From contig JAKORJ010000165.1 in NCBI GenBank assembly GCA_029777885.1, positions 1-53,259 of the forward strand: a DNA stretch of 53,259 nt. The letters run 5' to 3'. Source of the DNA: Bacillota bacterium (lineage in GTDB: Bacteria > Bacillota > Clostridia > Caldicoprobacterales > DTU083). The translations under genes and the position numbers were made by a program. How positions within the stretch are numbered: position 1 is the stretch's first letter; each line of letters opens with the position of its first letter. The notes under the pieces are model-generated. The model saw only the letters and a program-made list of their open reading frames with translations. It was not told the origin of the DNA and did no database searches. This document shows, piece after piece, positions 40,497-50,271 of this stretch.

Positions 40497-40919
40497 TCAA
40501 ACCTGCTTTCTGTTGATAAAATCCAAATATGACTGCAATATCAGTATTGCAGCTATCTGGTCCACCTTATGTTTTCGTTTTTTCCTGCTCACATCCGCGC
40601 TGATCATGGCTTTATGGGCTTCCACTGTAGTCAGGCGCTCATCCCAGTAAATCACTTCAGCGTTGGTCAATTTTTTCAGCTTCTCGCCGAATTCTTGAAC
40701 CTTCTGGCTTTGCGAGCCTGTGGTCCCGTTCATGTTTTTGGGCAGTCCGATCACTATTCGGTCGGGTTTATGGTATTCAAGCAGCTTGGTCAATTTTTCG
40801 AAGTCTTGCTTGTCTCCCTGTCTTTCAAGGGTGGCGATACCCTGGGCAGTCCACCCCAGTGCATCGCTTACAGCCATGCCTATACGCCTGTCCCCGACGT
40901 CCATGGACAATATCCGCAA
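40497..40919 (-). CDS. ruvX: Putative pre-16S rRNA nuclease / Holliday junction resolvase YqgF/RuvX
   Basis: MRILSMDVGDRRIGMAVSDALGWTAQG; VIYWDERLTTVEA. Confidence 0.96.
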   Translation of the reverse strand: MRILSMDVGDRRIGMAVSDALGWTAQGIATLERQGDKQDFEKLTKLLEYHKPDRIVIGLPKNMNGTTGSQSQKVQEFGEKLKKLTNAEVIYWDERLTTVEAHKAMISADVSRKKRKHKVDQIAAILILQSYLDFINRKQV

Positions 40920-40972
40920 AAATCACATACCTCCCCTTATATCTTATATCACACCTGCAGGGTTCGCCAAAG

Positions 40973-41917
40973 CTATATTACCTTAATTGCCAGTTCCTTG
41001 CAAGCAGATGCACAATATCCGCATAGGACGCATTTGCTGCTGTCAACTACCGCTTTCCCGCTTATTATGGTCAAGGCTCCCTGCCTGCATCTCAAGGCGC
41101 AGCTACCGCATCCCCGGCACCAGTCCTGGACGATGAGCTCTCTTTTAAAATTATTAAGCTTTTCCTTTAAATTATCCGGCACTTTTCCTGTTGTAAAGTA
41201 GGATATGTTTGCAAATACCTCCTCTGGCCGCTGCATCCCGATCGCTACTGAATGCTTGTAAGGGAAATCGAGGATATAGTCATAGGCCGCTTTCATATCC
41301 TTCAGCAAATGCCCCCCGCCCAGGGCCTTCATGATATATATCCCTTTTCCGTTCAGGTAGGCTGACGAAATGGCCCGCTCCATATCCGCCCTGGTCCCGT
41401 CGACTATCCCTATGCCTTTCAGGTTGAGTATCGGGTGTATGACATCGATCTCTTTCATATCCGCTGCCGCATGGACAGCTTTAACAAAATGCGTAGATAT
41501 GCCGACGCTGCGGACATAACCTTTTTCCTTCTGCCTGACATAAAATTGAAGAGCCTCCTCATGACCCTTAAGCGTGAGGGGGCTTTCCTGTTCATGCAAA
41601 AGAAATATGTCAACATAATCTCTGCCTATTTCTCTTAGCACTCGCTCCAATGTGCCCTGGGCTGTTGTCTTGTCGTATGCATAGGATTTGGTCGCTATAA
41701 CAAGGTCCTTGTTTTTCTTGAGCACAGCCTTGATAAAATGGTAGGTATCATATAGATCAGCCGTATCAATGAAATTTATACCCCTGTCTATGGCTGCATC
41801 CAACACATTCAGGCCGTCCCTTAGGGATAGGTTCCTTTGCAGCGGACTGATAGTCAGAGTCCCAAAGCATATCTGTGAAACAAGTATGCCTGTCCTTCCC
41901 AGTATAAAGTATCTCAA
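40973..41917 (-). CDS. Aldo/keto reductase with C-terminal 2[4Fe-4S] ferredoxin domain
   Basis: AKR motifs (GTGILVSQICFGT-type N-terminus, FIDTADLYDTY) plus CRGCGSCALRC and CVLCGYCASAC clusters. Confidence 0.95.
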   Translation of the reverse strand: MRYFILGRTGILVSQICFGTLTISPLQRNLSLRDGLNVLDAAIDRGINFIDTADLYDTYHFIKAVLKKNKDLVIATKSYAYDKTTAQGTLERVLREIGRDYVDIFLLHEQESPLTLKGHEEALQFYVRQKEKGYVRSVGISTHFVKAVHAAADMKEIDVIHPILNLKGIGIVDGTRADMERAISSAYLNGKGIYIMKALGGGHLLKDMKAAYDYILDFPYKHSVAIGMQRPEEVFANISYFTTGKVPDNLKEKLNNFKRELIVQDWCRGCGSCALRCRQGALTIISGKAVVDSSKCVLCGYCASACKELAIKVI

Positions 41918-41923
41918 GCAGTA

Positions 41924-42193
41924 TCATCCGTTCAAGTCGTTATTCTCCATGTAGAACCTTACAAGCTCTTCAAGCAGCTCGTCTCTTTCCAGCCTTCGTA
42001 TGATAGCCCGTGCATTCTGGTGGCTGGTTATGTAGGTTGGGTCACCGGATATAAAATAGCCTACAAGCTGGTTGATAGGATCATAGCCTTTTTCCTCAAG
42101 GGCTTTGAATACCTTTCTGAAAATATCCTTAGGGGTGTCAGTAGGCTCTTTTTCCAGTTTGAACTTAATGGTTTCCCGGAAATCCTTGTTCAT
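41924..42193 (-). CDS. ireB: IreB family (DUF965) regulatory phosphoprotein
   Basis: Typical ETIKFKLEK...[53 protein letters not shown]. Start set to the MNKDF Met. Confidence 0.95.
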   Translation of the reverse strand: MNKDFRETIKFKLEKEPTDTPKDIFRKVFKALEEKGYDPINQLVGYFISGDPTYITSHQNARAIIRRLERDELLEELVRFYMENNDLNG

Positions 42194-42229
42194 AAAACCA
42201 CTGCCCTCCACAAACCTTTCTGATTCAAC

Positions 42230-42235
42230 AGTATA
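42230..42235 (-). promoter_or_regulatory. Putative extended -10 (TGATATACT) for the ireB unit
   Basis: Minus strand TGATATACT upstream of the ireB SD (GGAGGG); -35 weak. Confidence 0.4.
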
Positions 42236-42291
42236 TCATATTCTATCAATATTTTCTACATTCCCTTTATTATTCCATGACTAATGAGGCA

Positions 42292-43260
42292 TTAACTACC
42301 CCGGCGTTCCTTTTTATGCGCCTCCACGATACGCTCCAGCTTTCGCAAGCGGTGGTTCACACCCGACTTCCCCACAGCCGGCTTGGTCATGTCGCCCAGC
42401 TCCTTCAGGCTTGCATCAGGATATCTCAGCCTAAGCTCTGCAATCTCCCTAAGTGAAGCCGGCAAGGCCGACAGCCCTATATTGTTTTTTATATACTCTA
42501 TATTCTCTATCTGTTTTACTGCGGCATTCACCGTTTTGCTTAGGTTGGCGGTCTCGCAGTTGACTATGCGATTGATATTGTTTCGCATATCCTTGTATAT
42601 ACGAATGTTCTCCAGGTTGAGCAGGGCAGTATGGGCACCTATCATGCTAAGCAGCCTCACAATGTGCTCTCCTTCTTTAATATAAACTACAAAGTTGTTC
42701 TTCCTTTCGATAAGCTTTGCGTTCAGTTCGAGTTCCTTGAGCAGGCTGCACAAAGACTCGCCATATTTCTCAGAGTGGGCTATGAACTCCATATGATAGG
42801 CCTTTTCGGGGTCACTGACGGAACCACCGCCAAGAAATGCCCCTCGGAGATATGCTTTCTTGCAGCACTTTTTTTTGATCAACTCACTGGATATGTCAGA
42901 ATTTATCCTGGTGTTGTCGTTGCTGTCATTATAAAGGATATAGGTATCTCGCAGGATCTGCGATGATAATCCCGGCTTTGCTATATGGAGTATATAGCTG
43001 TTGTTCTTTCTCAATCTGCTGTTCTTTCTGATCAATATTTCTGCAGAAGCATGATACAGGTCCTTGATAATCATGAATAAACGCCTGGCTATAAAGGAGT
43101 TCTCAGTTGTAATCTTTAAATTTACCTGCCCTTTGCCTTCGAGGTGTATGGTTCCGCTTGTATGTATCAAGGCAGCAAGCTCGGACAGCTTGCAGCAGCT
43201 TTTGCCGGGAGAGGTCCTGCAGATTTCGCCTTTGGCTTTAGATGAAAAAGACATGCTCAT
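42292..43260 (-). CDS. whiA: DNA-binding protein WhiA
   Basis: LAGLIDADG-like core (YLRGAFLGGGSVSDPEKAYHMEF) and C-terminal HTH (SLKELGDMTKPAVGKSGVNHRLRKLERI). Confidence 0.97.
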   Translation of the reverse strand: MSMSFSSKAKGEICRTSPGKSCCKLSELAALIHTSGTIHLEGKGQVNLKITTENSFIARRLFMIIKDLYHASAEILIRKNSRLRKNNSYILHIAKPGLSSQILRDTYILYNDSNDNTRINSDISSELIKKKCCKKAYLRGAFLGGGSVSDPEKAYHMEFIAHSEKYGESLCSLLKELELNAKLIERKNNFVVYIKEGEHIVRLLSMIGAHTALLNLENIRIYKDMRNNINRIVNCETANLSKTVNAAVKQIENIEYIKNNIGLSALPASLREIAELRLRYPDASLKELGDMTKPAVGKSGVNHRLRKLERIVEAHKKERRGS

Positions 43261-43277
43261 TCCCCCAGTGAATGTTC

Positions 43278-44279
43278 TTATTTTAAGCCTGACTCTATCA
43301 GTTCCACGACCTTTGCAGCCAGTTTACTGGGATTATGCCTAATGTAGCCTGATGAATAATCAAGCAGGTCATCCTCAAACACTGCATATCCTATATTTTC
43401 GCTATCCCTGCTGTACAGGACAGGTACGGAGTTTTCACCAAGGTACCTGTCAAGCAAAGACTCAGGCGGCACACGGTTGTTGACAATGACAGCATCTATC
43501 AGCTTCGCTCCGCCGCCATGCCTTACAAGAGCATCGACATGGTCTTTCAGTGTATAGCCTGTGGTTTCACCCGGCTGGGTCATTACATTGGCTATATATA
43601 TTTTAAGTGCCTTTGAGTTCAGCACGGTATTCCTGATTTCCTCCAGCATCAGGTTCGGAAGGATGCTGGTATACAGGCTGCCCGGACCCATGACTATGCA
43701 CTGGGCGTTGTTTATGGCATCGATGGCTTCAGGCAGGGCCTTGGCATCCGTAGGCTTGATAAAAACTTCGTCGATCGGGCTGTTTTCCTCTTGCTGGACC
43801 TTTGGAATCCTGGACTCCCCTTCTACTATGGTGCCATTCTTAAGCCTTGCACACAGGGATATATTGTCCAGGCTGACAGGCAGCACCTTTCCTGTAACAG
43901 CCAATACATTGCTGATTTGCTTCACACCCAGCAAAAACCCACCGCAAAGGTCGGTCATGGCTGCTATCAGCAGGTTGCCGAAGCTTTGCCCCTTGAGATA
44001 ACCCTCTTTGAAACGGTATTGCAATACCTGCTGCATTACGGGTTCTGCGTTGGCCAAAGCCAGGATGCAGTTTCTGATATCACCTGGAGGCAATATTCCA
44101 AAGTCTTCCCTTATTTTCCCGGAACCGCCCCCGTCATCCGCAACCGTGACGATCGCAGTCAGGTTCTCGCTGTAGTTCTTAAGCCCTCTAAGCAGCGTTG
44201 AAAGTCCGGTACCGCCGCCTATGGCTGCTATCCTGTATTGTGTTGGGCGATCATACATGATTTCCATCAGATCACTCAT
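43278..44279 (-). CDS. Gluconeogenesis factor YvcK/GlmR family
   Basis: [56 protein letters not shown]. Confidence 0.96.
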   Translation of the reverse strand: MSDLMEIMYDRPTQYRIAAIGGGTGLSTLLRGLKNYSENLTAIVTVADDGGGSGKIREDFGILPPGDIRNCILALANAEPVMQQVLQYRFKEGYLKGQSFGNLLIAAMTDLCGGFLLGVKQISNVLAVTGKVLPVSLDNISLCARLKNGTIVEGESRIPKVQQEENSPIDEVFIKPTDAKALPEAIDAINNAQCIVMGPGSLYTSILPNLMLEEIRNTVLNSKALKIYIANVMTQPGETTGYTLKDHVDALVRHGGGAKLIDAVIVNNRVPPESLLDRYLGENSVPVLYSRDSENIGYAVFEDDLLDYSSGYIRHNPSKLAAKVVELIESGLK

Positions 44280-45135
44280 CTTTCAAATTGATATCCCGGT
44301 GCTCTAATATCACGTGGTGCCCTTGCTTGCGGAGCATGGCATACACAGCATCTGCTATAGTGACCGACCGGTGCATGCCTCCTGTGCATCCTATCCCGAT
44401 AACCAATTGCTTCTTGCCTTCTCTGATATAATAGGGTATAAGGAACTCCAGCATATCGCTAAGCTTGGCAAGGAAGATCTGGGTTTCAGGGAACATGAAC
44501 AGGTACTCCTTGATGACAGGCTCTTTCCCTGAATGATGCTTTAACTCTTCGATATAAAAGGGATTCGGCAGAAAGCGAACATCGAAAAGCAGATCAGCGT
44601 CAAGCAGAGTGCCATGCTTGAAGCCGAATGATATGATCGATATTATCAGGCCTTCCTTTATATTATCCTCGCTGACCAGGCTCTCCAGCACTTCCCGCAG
44701 CTGCTTGGGGTGCAGGTTGCTCGTATCTATGATGTGGGTGGCACAGTCCTTGAGCTTTTTTAGTTTTTCCCGTTCCTCCCTGATGCCCTGCAATATCGTG
44801 CCTTCCTTGACCAGAGGGTGTATCCTCCTGCTCTCCTTATACCTGCTAATCAAGACCTTGTCGTCCGCGTCGAGGAATATTATTTCATATGTAAACCCGG
44901 CTTCGCGCATTTTATCCAGGCTTTCAAAAAGCTCGTCAAAAAAGCCCCTTCCCCTAACGTCTATTACTATTGCGATTTTTTCGATCTTCCCCTGTGATTG
45001 ATAACAGAGCTCTGCAAATTTAGGCATCAGCATCGGCGGCAGGTTATCAATGCAAAAAAAGCCCATATCCTCCAGGTACCTTATGGCCAGCGTCTTTCCG
45101 GCACCGGACAAACCAGTTACTATAACGAACCGCAA
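44272..45135 (-). CDS. rapZ: RNase adapter/nucleotide-binding protein RapZ (YvcJ)
   Basis: [29 protein letters not shown]...[19 protein letters not shown] start after GGAAGTGATCAT is a better start than the ATG at 45159. Confidence 0.96.
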   Translation of the reverse strand: MRFVIVTGLSGAGKTLAIRYLEDMGFFCIDNLPPMLMPKFAELCYQSQGKIEKIAIVIDVRGRGFFDELFESLDKMREAGFTYEIIFLDADDKVLISRYKESRRIHPLVKEGTILQGIREEREKLKKLKDCATHIIDTSNLHPKQLREVLESLVSEDNIKEGLIISIISFGFKHGTLLDADLLFDVRFLPNPFYIEELKHHSGKEPVIKEYLFMFPETQIFLAKLSDMLEFLIPYYIREGKKQLVIGIGCTGGMHRSVTIADAVYAMLRKQGHHVILEHRDINLKDE

Positions 45136-45139
45136 ATGA

Positions 45140-45901
45140 TCACTTCCAATTCTTCTCAAGCTGATCGTATTCCTTGGTATTGATTATACGCTCAGGGGGT
45201 ATGCCTGCTGCTTTGGCGACCTCAAAGCCTTTATCCATGACCCCCACTCTGTCAGGAGTGTGGGCATCACTGCTTATAACTATAAGCGCTCCTTCATTCA
45301 AGGCAATTTTAGCATACTCGACGGTCATGAATCCGTGGCTTGCGTTGATCTCCAGAGCAACGTTCTTTTTGACAGCCGCCCTGGCCAGTTCTTTTGTGTC
45401 AATGTCGATCTTGGCGCCGGGATGTGTGATGATATCGATTGGATATCGCTCGATCGCCCTTATGATAGCCATGGTGTTTTGATGCCTCAATTGTTCGGAC
45501 ATTCCCGGCATTATTGCAGCCAGGGCGTTTCTTGCCAATAGGTCCCAGCCATCTTTCAGGGAGTGGGGCCATACGGCTTTATGAAAGCCCATCAAAATTA
45601 TATCGAAGGAGTCCAGCATATCCTCTGGTATGTCGATTTCACCGTCCATGCCGACAAGGTTGGATTCAATGCCAAGCAGTATCTCCATATCTCCAAACCT
45701 GTCGTTCAGCCGCTTGATCTCATCTTTTATTTTTGGTAGGTTGCCTCTGGCCAGGCCAAAGCCGATGTGGCTGAATCCGTGGTCGGTGATCGCTATTTTT
45801 TTAAGCCGTTTTTTTCTGGCTGCTTCAACGTTGTCCAGGATCGTTCCTTTGCCATGACTGTATATGGTATGGGTGTGATAATCAGCTACTATGTTGTACA
45901 A
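45140..45901 (-). CDS. PHP-domain phosphoesterase
   Basis: [36 protein letters not shown]; later [11 protein letters not shown]. Confidence 0.94.
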   Translation of the reverse strand: MYNIVADYHTHTIYSHGKGTILDNVEAARKKRLKKIAITDHGFSHIGFGLARGNLPKIKDEIKRLNDRFGDMEILLGIESNLVGMDGEIDIPEDMLDSFDIILMGFHKAVWPHSLKDGWDLLARNALAAIMPGMSEQLRHQNTMAIIRAIERYPIDIITHPGAKIDIDTKELARAAVKKNVALEINASHGFMTVEYAKIALNEGALIVISSDAHTPDRVGVMDKGFEVAKAAGIPPERIINTKEYDQLEKNWK

Positions 45902-45932
45902 AAATGCCTCCTTGGTAGATCGCGATCAGTTT

Positions 45933-46847
45933 TTAGTCCTCGCCGACTATTTTAAGCTCAGGCTGTAAATCGACCCCAAACCGTTCCTTTACCCGCTGTT
46001 TGACTTTCTCTATAAGCTCAATGACATCCCTGGCTGTTGCGTTGCCTAGATTTATAATGAAGCCCGAATGCTTTTCCGAGATTTGGGCGTCACCGACCCG
46101 CATGCCCTTTAAGCCCGAATCCTCGATAAGCTTGCCGGCATAATATCCTACAGGCCGTTTAAAAGCGCTCCCCGCGCTTGGATATTCCAAGGGCTGCTTT
46201 TCCCTACGTCTTCTGGCAAGCTCTGCAATCTTGGCCTTGGATTCCTCGTAGTCGCCAGGCTCCAGCAATAGCTCGACCTCCAGCACGATCTTTGAGCTGC
46301 CCTGTATAGCACTCGTCCTATAACCGAAGGCCATCGCTTCCTTGTCCAGGGAAATGACAGAACCGCTTTCTTCAAGCACTGTCACTTTCTGTACCACATC
46401 TTTCATTTCGCCCCCGTAAGCCCCTGCATTCATTACTACAGCACCACCGATCGTACCCGGGATGCCGCTTGCGAACTCAAGCCCAGCCAGACTGGCTCTC
46501 ACCGCTTTATTTGCCAGGACCGCCAGAAGGGTCCCTGCTTGTGTTTTTACAATATTGCCCGTGATTTCCACCCTGCTGAATTTTTCAGCCAGTTTTATGA
46601 CAATGCCCCGGATTCCCCCATCCCTTACCAGGAGGTTGGAACCGTTGCCCATGACCGTGTAAGGCACCGAGCAGCGCTTGGATATTTCTACCGCGCTCAG
46701 TACCTGGCTTGATTCGGAGGGCAATATCAATATGTCCGCAGGCCCGCCTATCTTAAAAGAAGTATGATTTTTCATGCTTTCATTTATCTTGATTAGCTCA
46801 GGCGGGATCACCTGTTTCAATTCTTCTAATGCTTTATCGATATTCAT
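45933..46847 (-). CDS. murB: UDP-N-acetylenolpyruvoylglucosamine reductase
   Basis: NHTSFKIGGPADILILPS, GNGSNLLVRDGGIRGIVI, PSAGSAFKRP, GLKGMRVGDAQISEKHSGFIIN. Confidence 0.97.
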   Translation of the reverse strand: MNIDKALEELKQVIPPELIKINESMKNHTSFKIGGPADILILPSESSQVLSAVEISKRCSVPYTVMGNGSNLLVRDGGIRGIVIKLAEKFSRVEITGNIVKTQAGTLLAVLANKAVRASLAGLEFASGIPGTIGGAVVMNAGAYGGEMKDVVQKVTVLEESGSVISLDKEAMAFGYRTSAIQGSSKIVLEVELLLEPGDYEESKAKIAELARRRREKQPLEYPSAGSAFKRPVGYYAGKLIEDSGLKGMRVGDAQISEKHSGFIINLGNATARDVIELIEKVKQRVKERFGVDLQPELKIVGED

Positions 46848-46877
46848 ATGAGGCTCCTGTTATATAGTTGATAATGC

Positions 46878-48116
46878 TCATTGGCCGGCCTTCAGCATGC
46901 CTTGGAAGTCACCCCAGAATTTATTGATATATTCCCTGTTGGTTGCTGCAGGCGCAACGGTCACCTTGTCGAGTGAGCTCTCCAGGGCATCCATATCTGG
47001 ATCATCGCCGTAAAGGTACAACGAATGAAGCACAGAAAACATACCCAATTGGTCCAGGGTCTGCTGGTGCTTTATATCTAAAAGACCCTTCAGGAATTCC
47101 ATGCAGGGCATCCTTACCTCATCAGGTGTCTTTTCCAGTATGCCAATGGCGGCTATCTGGTCCAGGTACATACCGCCCAGGTCATCTGTCGGTACAGGGT
47201 ACACGGAATAATCGATCCCCTTACCAGATTCTGCGAGTTTTCTCAGGTCATACAGCACCCTGGTGGAACCAAGCATGACACCAGCCCGCTTTTCAACAGC
47301 AAAAAGCCCGAATGCCTGCTGGTACGTCAGGCCTGACATGTTAGGAGGGCATATATTGCCCTTAAGCCAACCCTCAATCAGGCTATATCCCTTGTTGTTA
47401 ATAATTTTACCTTCATTGCCGTAAATAATACTCAGCAGCGGCCGGCTTGAAGGCGTGGAATAGGTGCAAAAGCCGTAATACCGAATGGTCTTGCGCCCTG
47501 TTTTCTTTTCAAGGGACATGGCATTTGCCATCTCATTCAATGCGTCCAGGTCCTTAAGATCACCCTCGGGTGGCAGATCCAGTTCAGCCTTTAGGGAATT
47601 GCTGACATACAGCCCGTAAACTCCCATCATCCACGGGACTCCCAGCATCCGGCTTTCCAGCATGACGCTGTTGAGTGCCGGTTTGCGCAGGGCAGACAGC
47701 TCGTCGTCTTGAAAGTATGGTTTGAGATCTAGTAGCAAGTCATATGGCACATACTGGTCATAGGTCCCCAGGCTGATCAGTTCTGGTAGCAGATCCGGAT
47801 CTGGGTCACCGCTGAAATACATTGCCAGCCTCTCGGCCGTCATTATCCTCATATCGATGAACACACCGGGGTGCTGCTTTTCAAAGGACCTTATACACCT
47901 GTTCATCCACTGGACCTGGCTTCCCCTTCCCGTGTCCAGGGCAGGCACATACCAAAAAGAGATTATACCTGTCCAACTCTCATTTTCAGCATCGTCTGGA
48001 ACGAGCAGTCCCCTGTCAGCCAGCTTACTGGGTAGAAACAACGGAGCGGTGACCAGAAACATGATCGAAATGCAAAGAGCTACGAAGAAGGTGGGCTTGA
48101 AGTTGAGGCTTTTCAT
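46878..48116 (-). CDS. Extracellular solute-binding-like protein, apparently membrane-anchored
   Basis: N-terminal KPTFFVALCISIMFLVTAPLFL segment then family-1-type SBP fold (WMNRCIRSFEKQHPGVFIDMRIMTAERLAMYF). Start set to MKSLNFKP with GGGGGATATGC SD. Confidence 0.8.
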   Translation of the reverse strand: MKSLNFKPTFFVALCISIMFLVTAPLFLPSKLADRGLLVPDDAENESWTGIISFWYVPALDTGRGSQVQWMNRCIRSFEKQHPGVFIDMRIMTAERLAMYFSGDPDPDLLPELISLGTYDQYVPYDLLLDLKPYFQDDELSALRKPALNSVMLESRMLGVPWMMGVYGLYVSNSLKAELDLPPEGDLKDLDALNEMANAMSLEKKTGRKTIRYYGFCTYSTPSSRPLLSIIYGNEGKIINNKGYSLIEGWLKGNICPPNMSGLTYQQAFGLFAVEKRAGVMLGSTRVLYDLRKLAESGKGIDYSVYPVPTDDLGGMYLDQIAAIGILEKTPDEVRMPCMEFLKGLLDIKHQQTLDQLGMFSVLHSLYLYGDDPDMDALESSLDKVTVAPAATNREYINKFWGDFQGMLKAGQ

Positions 48117-48217
48117 GCATATCCCCCTAAACTCACTGCTTAATCCAATTATATTGACGAGCTTATGAGAGTATGCCATTATAGGTCAGCCTAAGCTCCA
48201 CCTTATAAATAAGCCGG

Positions 48218-49147
48218 TCAGTCCTCGCAGCTGCTCTGGATCAGGGCATTCAGCCTGCGATCGAGCTCCTTTGCCGCATGATAGCCCATGTGCTTCAATC
48301 TCCAGTTCATTGCTGCGACTTCCACAATTATCGCCAGGTTCCTCCCAGGCCTGACGGGAAGATCAACCTTCGGAAGCTTGACACCAAGTATTTCTGTGTA
48401 TTCCTCCACCAGTCCCAGCCTGTCATATTCCTTGTTGCTGTCCCAGAACTCCATATGCATGACCATGTCGATGGCCTTGGTGTTTATTACAGCCCCCACT
48501 CCATACATCGCTTTTATGTCGATTATCCCGATCCCCCTGACCTCCATGAAGTGACGTATAAGCTCGGGTGAATCCCCGATCAGCCTGTTTTCTGCGACCT
48601 TTTTGATTTCCACGGCATCGTCCGCAACCAGCCTATGCCCGCGTTTTACCAGTTCAAGCGCTGTCTCGCTTTTGCCTATCCCGCTCTCGCCTGTTAGCAA
48701 TATGCCGACTCCATAGACATCTACAAGGACGCCATGACGTGTGATACGGGGAGCCAATTCGGAATCCAGATAGTTGATGAGATCATGGATAATGATCGAA
48801 GTCACTTTTCTTGACAACAACAAGGGACACTTGTATTTTTTGGCGCTGTCGATCAGATACTGCGGTGTCTCAAGGTTCCTGGCCACCAGAACGCAAGGCA
48901 GTCCGGATCCGAAAAACTTTTCGAGCCGTTCCTCTCTGATGACCGGATCCAACTGGTACAAATAGGTCATCTCGCCCTTGCCCAGGACCTGGACGCGCTC
49001 CTTGGCAAAGTAATCAAAAAAGCCTGCGAAATGGAGCCCAGGCCTGTTTATATCGCTGGTTTGCAGGTCTATCGCCTTCCTGTCACCGTCATAGATTATT
49101 TCCAACTCCAGCGCCCTTGCCATGTCTTCAATAGGTATAAGGCTCAC
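48218..49147 (-). CDS. hprK: HPr kinase/phosphorylase
   Basis: Walker A GVGILLTGESGIGKSETALELVKRGHRLVADD; EVRGIGIIDIKAMYG; LPVRPGRNLAIIVEVAAMN. Confidence 0.98.
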   Translation of the reverse strand: MSLIPIEDMARALELEIIYDGDRKAIDLQTSDINRPGLHFAGFFDYFAKERVQVLGKGEMTYLYQLDPVIREERLEKFFGSGLPCVLVARNLETPQYLIDSAKKYKCPLLLSRKVTSIIIHDLINYLDSELAPRITRHGVLVDVYGVGILLTGESGIGKSETALELVKRGHRLVADDAVEIKKVAENRLIGDSPELIRHFMEVRGIGIIDIKAMYGVGAVINTKAIDMVMHMEFWDSNKEYDRLGLVEEYTEILGVKLPKVDLPVRPGRNLAIIVEVAAMNWRLKHMGYHAAKELDRRLNALIQSSCED

Positions 49148-49965
49148 TTTCCTATCACATCTCCCAGCACAAATTTTTCAATAATCTCAGCCACACCGTC
49201 TTCGGCATTGGTGGAGGTCACATAATCGGCCTTCTCCTTGACATCCTCCGGAGAATTGCCCATTGCCACGCCCAGCCCGGCATATTCGATCATGGATATA
49301 TCGTTGTAACTGTCACCAATTGCTATTACAGCCTCCCTTTCTATACCCAGCATCGTAGCAAGCTGCTCCAGGGCTCTCCCCTTTGTAGCTTCAATATGGG
49401 TGAACTCCAGGTAGATCGGCCTCGAAACGACCGTTTGCAGCCTGCCTGAGAAAGCTTCATTATATTTACTATAAAGAGCTGATATCGTTTCAGGCCTGTC
49501 GATGATCAGCAGCTTGATCGGTTCACAGTCCGCGACCTGCATCAGGTCACCGACTTCCATCCCTTTGACACCGGATTGGTTTTCATAAAACCTGCTGTAC
49601 TCATTGTCCTGGGCAAAATAATAGGTGTCCTCCGTATATATCTGAAGATGCAGGTTGTCCTTTTTGCAGTCTTCGATCAACGACAGCACGTATTCCCTGG
49701 GTACTTCCTTCCTGACTAAGGTCCTGCCAGTGCCCGGTTCCTTTATATATGCGCCTTGATATGCCAGCACCGGCACTTCTATGCCAAGCTCCTTTATGTA
49801 GGGAAGCGCGGACTTGTACATCCTGCCTGTCGCTATAGTGATCTTGACGCCTTTTTCAGCTGCCTTGGATAACGCTTTTTTGTTCCGATCGCTTATCTTA
49901 AGGTCAGTTCCCAGAAGCGAATCATCAAGGTCTACTGCTATAAGCTTGTAAGCCAATATCTTCAC
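49144..49965 (-). CDS. Cof-type HAD-IIB hydrolase
   Basis: IAVDLDDSLLGTDLKIS; IAIGDSYNDISMIEYAGLGVAMGNSPEDVKEKADYVT. Confidence 0.94.
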   Translation of the reverse strand: MKILAYKLIAVDLDDSLLGTDLKISDRNKKALSKAAEKGVKITIATGRMYKSALPYIKELGIEVPVLAYQGAYIKEPGTGRTLVRKEVPREYVLSLIEDCKKDNLHLQIYTEDTYYFAQDNEYSRFYENQSGVKGMEVGDLMQVADCEPIKLLIIDRPETISALYSKYNEAFSGRLQTVVSRPIYLEFTHIEATKGRALEQLATMLGIEREAVIAIGDSYNDISMIEYAGLGVAMGNSPEDVKEKADYVTSTNAEDGVAEIIEKFVLGDVIGK

Positions 49966-49981
49966 CCTTTGTGCAACAAGT

Positions 49982-50167
49982 TTACCTTTTCGGGATAATC
50001 AGGCTTGCAGCCAGATAGGCCAGCAACCCGGCCCCGCATGAACTTAAAATTACAACGACCCAGATCAATCTGACGATCGTGGGATCTATGTCGAAGTATT
50101 CACCTATCCCTCCGCAAACACCACAAATCATAACATTAGTATCTGAACGATAAAGCCTTTTTTGCAT
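49982..50167 (-). CDS. PspC domain protein (61 aa)
   Basis: KRLYRSDTNVMICGVCGGIGEYFDIDPTIVRLIWVVVIL. Confidence 0.94.
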   Translation of the reverse strand: MQKRLYRSDTNVMICGVCGGIGEYFDIDPTIVRLIWVVVILSSCGAGLLAYLAASLIIPKR

Positions 50168-50200
50168 ATGATCACCCCTGCATCTATATTATTATTGCAT

Positions 50201-50229
50201 CGTATAAACTAACACGTTTCTCTTTCCAA
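50201..50229 (-). promoter_or_regulatory. Putative promoter upstream of pspC
   Basis: Minus strand TTGGAA (50224-50229), 17-nt spacer, TATACG (50201-50206). Confidence 0.45.
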
Positions 50230-50271
50230 GTATATACCGTCCATCATATAATGTCCAGTACCGGAAAACAG

